From PGYR01 sp040264895 (GTDB lineage Bacteria; Bacteroidota; Ignavibacteria; Kapaibacteriales; UBA2268), in the NCBI GenBank assembly GCA_040264895.1, contig JBDQHL010000017.1, positions 1-27,474 on the forward strand: a DNA stretch of 27,474 bases, given 5' to 3'. Within the stretch, counting starts at the first letter, position 1. Each line of letters begins with the position of its first letter. The notes under the pieces are model-generated. The model did not search any database. It was not told where the DNA came from and worked only from the letters and a program-made list of their open reading frames with translations. Both the position numbers and the translations under genes were made by a program. Positions 25,601 through 27,474 of the stretch are shown here, one piece after another.

Positions 25601-27013
25601 CTCTATTCCTTCCAATGTGAGAATTGGGATAAACACTATTAGGATAATAAGCTGACCAAAGAAAGCAGAATTCATCATTCGTTTTGATAAATTCTTAGCA
25701 ATACTTTTTATCTCATCCTTACCGAGTTGCTCTTTCGACTTTTTCAGTTTTTGAGTAATACCAAATACCGTACCCTCTACTATTATCACTGCCCCATCGA
25801 CTATGATACCAAAGTCAATAGCACCCAAGCTCATTAGGTTAGCCCACACATCGAAAGTATTCATCATAATAAATGCAAATAGTAATGAAAGTGGAATAGT
25901 AGAAGCCACTATAAGCCCACCGCGCCAGTTACCCAAAAAGATAACCAATACAAAAATTACAATCAACCCACCTTCTATAAGGTTAGTGAAAACAGTGTTA
26001 GTAGTGTCAGCTATTAATACACTCCTATCTAAGAATGGAACTATCCTAACACCTTTTGGTAATGAAGATTGTATTTGATCTACCCTTTGCTTGACAGCTG
26101 TAATTACGTCGTTGGAATTTGCTCCTTTGAGCAACATAACCATTCCTCCAACTGCCTCACCTTCACCATTTCTTGTGAAAGCACCATAGCGAACAGCACT
26201 TCCAATTTGGACAGTAGCTATATCACCCACTAAAATCGGAATTCCATCTTTAGTAGCTACTCGTATTTTCTCTATATCTTTGGTGTTTCTTATTAACCCT
26301 TCACCGCGAATATAGTTTGCCAAGTGGCTCTTAACTATATATGCTCCACCAGTGTTTTCGTTGTTCTTTTTCAAAGCTTCAAAAACATCTGATATTGTGA
26401 TACTCATAGCTTTTAGCTTTTCTGGCTCTATTGCTATTTCATATTGCTTTATCTTGCCACCAAAACTATTAACCTCTACAACACCATCTACCATAGCCAT
26501 TTGTCGGTTTACTATCCAGTCCTGAAAGCTTCTAAGTTCAGCAAGAGAGTATTTACCCTTCATAGAACTATCAACTTCTAAGCTATATTGGTATATCTCA
26601 CCAAGTCCAGTACTGATTGGTCCCATATCTGGTGAGCCAAACTGCTTTGGTATTTTATCTCTTACTTTTTCTAATTTTTCTTGTACCAGCTGACGTGGAA
26701 GATATGTTCCCATATCATCATCAAACACAACAGTTACAACAGATAGCCCAAACCGAGATACAGAGCGAATTTCCTTCACTCCAGGCAGGTTTGACATCTC
26801 TAACTCAACAGGATAAGTAACAAATTGCTCTATATCCACTGTTGCCAAATTTGGCGCTTGGGTAATAATCTGCACTTGATTATTTGTTATATCTGGTACT
26901 GCGTCTATGGGCACTTTATTCATACTCCACACACCAGCTACTATTAGCAACACAGTAAGTGCACCAATAGCTACACGATTCTCCACAGAGAAATCGATTA
27001 TTCTATTAATCAT
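22679..27013 (-). CDS. czcA: CzcA-type heavy-metal RND pump fused to a CzcC/TolC-like outer-membrane efflux domain
   Basis: 1444 residues. Residues 1-1035 form a complete heavy-metal RND transporter: N-terminal INRIIDFSVENRVAI, two large periplasmic loops, and in TM4 the signature DFGIIVDGAVIIVEG (400-414), typical of divalent-cation (Zn/Co/Cd) pumps; canonical CzcA ends VEN. From Met1036 (codon at 23908) a TolC-like domain of about 409 residues follows, opening with its own signal-like MKKIPNIATAILIIGF ... VFAQ and carrying long coiled-coil helices typical of CzcC. GGAG lies nine bases before that internal ATG. CzcA-CzcC fusions are known in Bacteroidota from memory. Whether the product is cut or initiated internally is open. 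It is the middle gene of the DUF6660-like/czcA/czcB run. Confidence 0.93.
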   Translation of the reverse strand: MINRIIDFSVENRVAIGALTVLLIVAGVWSMNKVPIDAVPDITNNQVQIITQAPNLATVDIEQFVTYPVELEMSNLPGVKEIRSVSRFGLSVVTVVFDDDMGTYLPRQLVQEKLEKVRDKIPKQFGSPDMGPISTGLGEIYQYSLEVDSSMKGKYSLAELRSFQDWIVNRQMAMVDGVVEVNSFGGKIKQYEIAIEPEKLKAMSITISDVFEALKKNNENTGGAYIVKSHLANYIRGEGLIRNTKDIEKIRVATKDGIPILVGDIATVQIGSAVRYGAFTRNGEGEAVGGMVMLLKGANSNDVITAVKQRVDQIQSSLPKGVRIVPFLDRSVLIADTTNTVFTNLIEGGLIVIFVLVIFLGNWRGGLIVASTIPLSLLFAFIMMNTFDVWANLMSLGAIDFGIIVDGAVIIVEGTVFGITQKLKKSKEQLGKDEIKSIAKNLSKRMMNSAFFGQLIILIVFIPILTLEGIEGKMFKPMALTFGFAMLGAMLLCLTYVPMMSSSFLKSTNKVSFGDKIVHSLERLYSKVLDFVFRFSKSFIITLVALFGITIYLFSTLGGEFIPQLDEGDIAFHIILKPGSSIEESVKAATKVENLIMAEFPEIEQAMSKFGVSEVPTDPMPMDIGDCIVKLKSKDEWTSAETKDELIAKMKEVLETVPGLNYEFSQPIEMRFNELISGVRQDIAIKIFGEDLDLLASKAEEVQTLLSGMQGIGDMSVEATSGLSQITLEYDRAKLARYGIDISEANELLKTAFAGGKAGVIFEGEKRYDMVVRLNSDNRKSISDVKYLYINTPNGSQIPINEVAKVDYVEGPMQISRDNTNRRVYVGINVRDRDIESLMDEIKTKLDFELELPAGYYITYGGAFENLERAMSKLSIVIPLVLLLIFILIYFTLKSFKYTSLIFLAIPFASIGGILSLWSRGLPFSISAGVGFIVLFGVAVLNGLVLLNGLEELKEEQPNTDINERVKQGTMRRVRPILLTALTDVLGFFPMAISMTAGAEVQRPLATVVIGGLFTSTILTLFLLPILYRWMENYKMKKIPNIATAILIIGFVFVSSHSFVFAQNNSEQKKISMNEAIEIAKQNYPLMKISKLQIEKANKQQKKSINFGTTQIFTGVEERGNGSEGVQSIIGVSQNNIDIFGSFARGDYYSRNKELAEASMNLTELELEKIVARRWVGLNYAKSRYYFYYSLDTLLQGMNKYNDARYEADAVSGLEYSITKSNYIEIRNKLAQSEADVESASILLNQLLTDKETYTTTESKFELEELNQDAATLETHPMMQYQQKQIEISESNLDISYSKLYPKINGQYRLQNIQDQSGFYAYQVGVSVPLIFNSVSGDIGAAEQEVMITKEKYKMQMLELEAKYKAQLANYKKWRDSYNFYRSEVIPLAEEIRTKSYLRYKVGEIDYMDFVQGIEKVIKLEEEYLNSMNKYYEAYVNMKYYNSK

Positions 27014-27050
27014 AGGATTAACCTACTATTTTCTTATAATTATTGATTTT

Positions 27051-27088
27051 AAAAAACTACTTTCTGAATGAGTTATAATTAGTAGTTT
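27051..27088 (-). terminator. Hairpin with U-tract between the DUF6660-like gene and czcA
   Basis: Read on the - strand, AAACTACT (rc of 27081-27088) pairs with AGTAGTTT (rc of 27054-27061), loop 19 bases, with T6 from the end of the stem. The stem overlaps the stop codon of the upstream gene (27087-27089). No separate czcA promoter is evident in the 73-bp gap, so this may be a partial terminator or attenuator inside the operon. Confidence 0.55.
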
Positions 27089-27407
27089 ATACCTTAGGGG
27101 GTGTAGGGTCTGGTTTTTTATAATAATCTAATGTATTAAAATGTCTTTCTGTATAGATTGTCTTGAAAGTTATTGGCTCGCAACAGTCTTGTAAACTGAG
27201 CTCAACTATCTGTGTGTGGCAACAGCTACAGGCACAAAAGGGAGTGCAAGTTTCAGCTTCATTTTCGTTGAATTCAGTATGTAAATCAGAACAATCAACT
27301 TCAACTAACTCACTTTGATGTTCTTGCTCAGCCGAATGATCATCCGTACAAGGGAACGCCACGAAAGTGTTAACTAAGAATAATAATATGACTGCTACTG
27401 TTTTCAT
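27087..27407 (-). CDS. Cys-rich secreted protein of heavy-metal efflux operons (DUF6660-like)
   Basis: 106 residues from the ATG at 27407; the open frame extends three codons further to a TTG, which is less likely. A signal peptide (MKTVAVILLFLVNTFVAF) is followed by an acidic, His-containing segment (CTDDHSAEQEHQSELVEVD), then the dense cluster CTPFCACSCCH and a later CC. Such Cys/His spacing suggests metal binding. Small proteins of this shape with CSPFCxCxCCH occur beside czc/cus genes in Bacteroidota and are annotated DUF6660 (from memory). It is first in the operon and probably a periplasmic metal buffer or sensor, which is inference. Confidence 0.82.
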   Translation of the reverse strand: MKTVAVILLFLVNTFVAFPCTDDHSAEQEHQSELVEVDCSDLHTEFNENEAETCTPFCACSCCHTQIVELSLQDCCEPITFKTIYTERHFNTLDYYKKPDPTPPKV

Positions 27408-27413
27408 AATATT

Positions 27414-27444
27414 CAAATATAATAAAAGACTTTAAATACCGAAA
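27414..27444 (-). promoter_or_regulatory. Bacteroidota-type promoter for the metal-efflux operon
   Basis: On the - strand TTTC (rc of 27441-27444) lies 19 bases before TATATTTG (rc of 27414-27421), matching TTTG-N19-TAnnTTTG with one mismatch. The -7 box ends only six bases before the ATG, so the transcript would have almost no leader. Confidence 0.45.
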
Positions 27445-27474
27445 TTTATTTTTTACGCTCATATATCTTTGTCA

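Noticed and set aside
1..27474. Mobile elements, CRISPR, tRNA or rRNA
   Set aside because: No transposase or integrase motif, no regularly spaced repeats and no tRNA- or rRNA-like segment was found on either strand by eye.

Overview
The window is AT-rich (about one third G+C by eye) and holds only protein-coding genes; I saw no tRNA, rRNA, CRISPR array, transposase or phage gene. It looks like chromosome from a Gram-negative bacterium of the Bacteroidota/FCB group. The evidence is C-terminal type IX secretion (T9SS) sorting domains on two proteins, a TonB-dependent receptor with an N-terminal carboxypeptidase-like domain, a serine-palmitoyltransferase-like enzyme, a CzcA-CzcC fusion behind a DUF6660-like Cys-rich gene, and promoter candidates of the Bacteroides type (TTTG...TAnnTTTG). 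The IgGFc-binding/choice-of-anchor architecture would also suit Kapabacteria or Ignavibacteria, so I do not name a genus.

Layout. 1-3724 (+): a tightly packed set of a 5'-truncated T9SS cargo gene, an IgGFc-binding-domain protein with a C-terminal barrel-like domain, and a solitary ccmB. It ends in a bidirectional terminator. 3792-6866 (-): Nudix CoA pyrophosphatase, a catalytically dead M16 peptidase homologue and a MoxR ATPase. 6871-7185 (+): an alkyltransferase-like DNA repair protein whose start codon is only 4 bp from the divergent Nudix start. 7288-8481 (+): serine-palmitoyltransferase-like enzyme with a good promoter and two tandem hairpin terminators. 8643-10955 (+): TonB receptor, convergent with a small secreted Ig-fold protein (11019-11408, -). 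11749-16356 (-): a 1535-residue secreted protein with the same IgGFc-type domain, anchor-D repeats and a T9SS tail. 16512-19206 (-): cdsA, a small membrane protein and ppx/gppA. 19243-21394 (+): a HAD phosphatase overlapping a sensor histidine kinase that two compensating single-base shifts break into three frames. 21461-27407 (-): heavy-metal efflux operon of a DUF6660-like protein, CzcA fused to CzcC, and the adaptor CzcB.

Three themes connect the genes. The first is the envelope: surface proteins, sphingolipid and phospholipid synthesis, and outer-membrane uptake. The second is metal homeostasis: the RND efflux operon and perhaps the CxxC-bearing TonB receptor. The third is housekeeping and repair. 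The observations most worth a second look are the efflux fusion that keeps an internal start and signal peptide, the twice-shifted kinase, the paired IgGFc-type proteins with different ways of reaching the surface, the lone inactive M16 protein, and the near-touching divergent starts.
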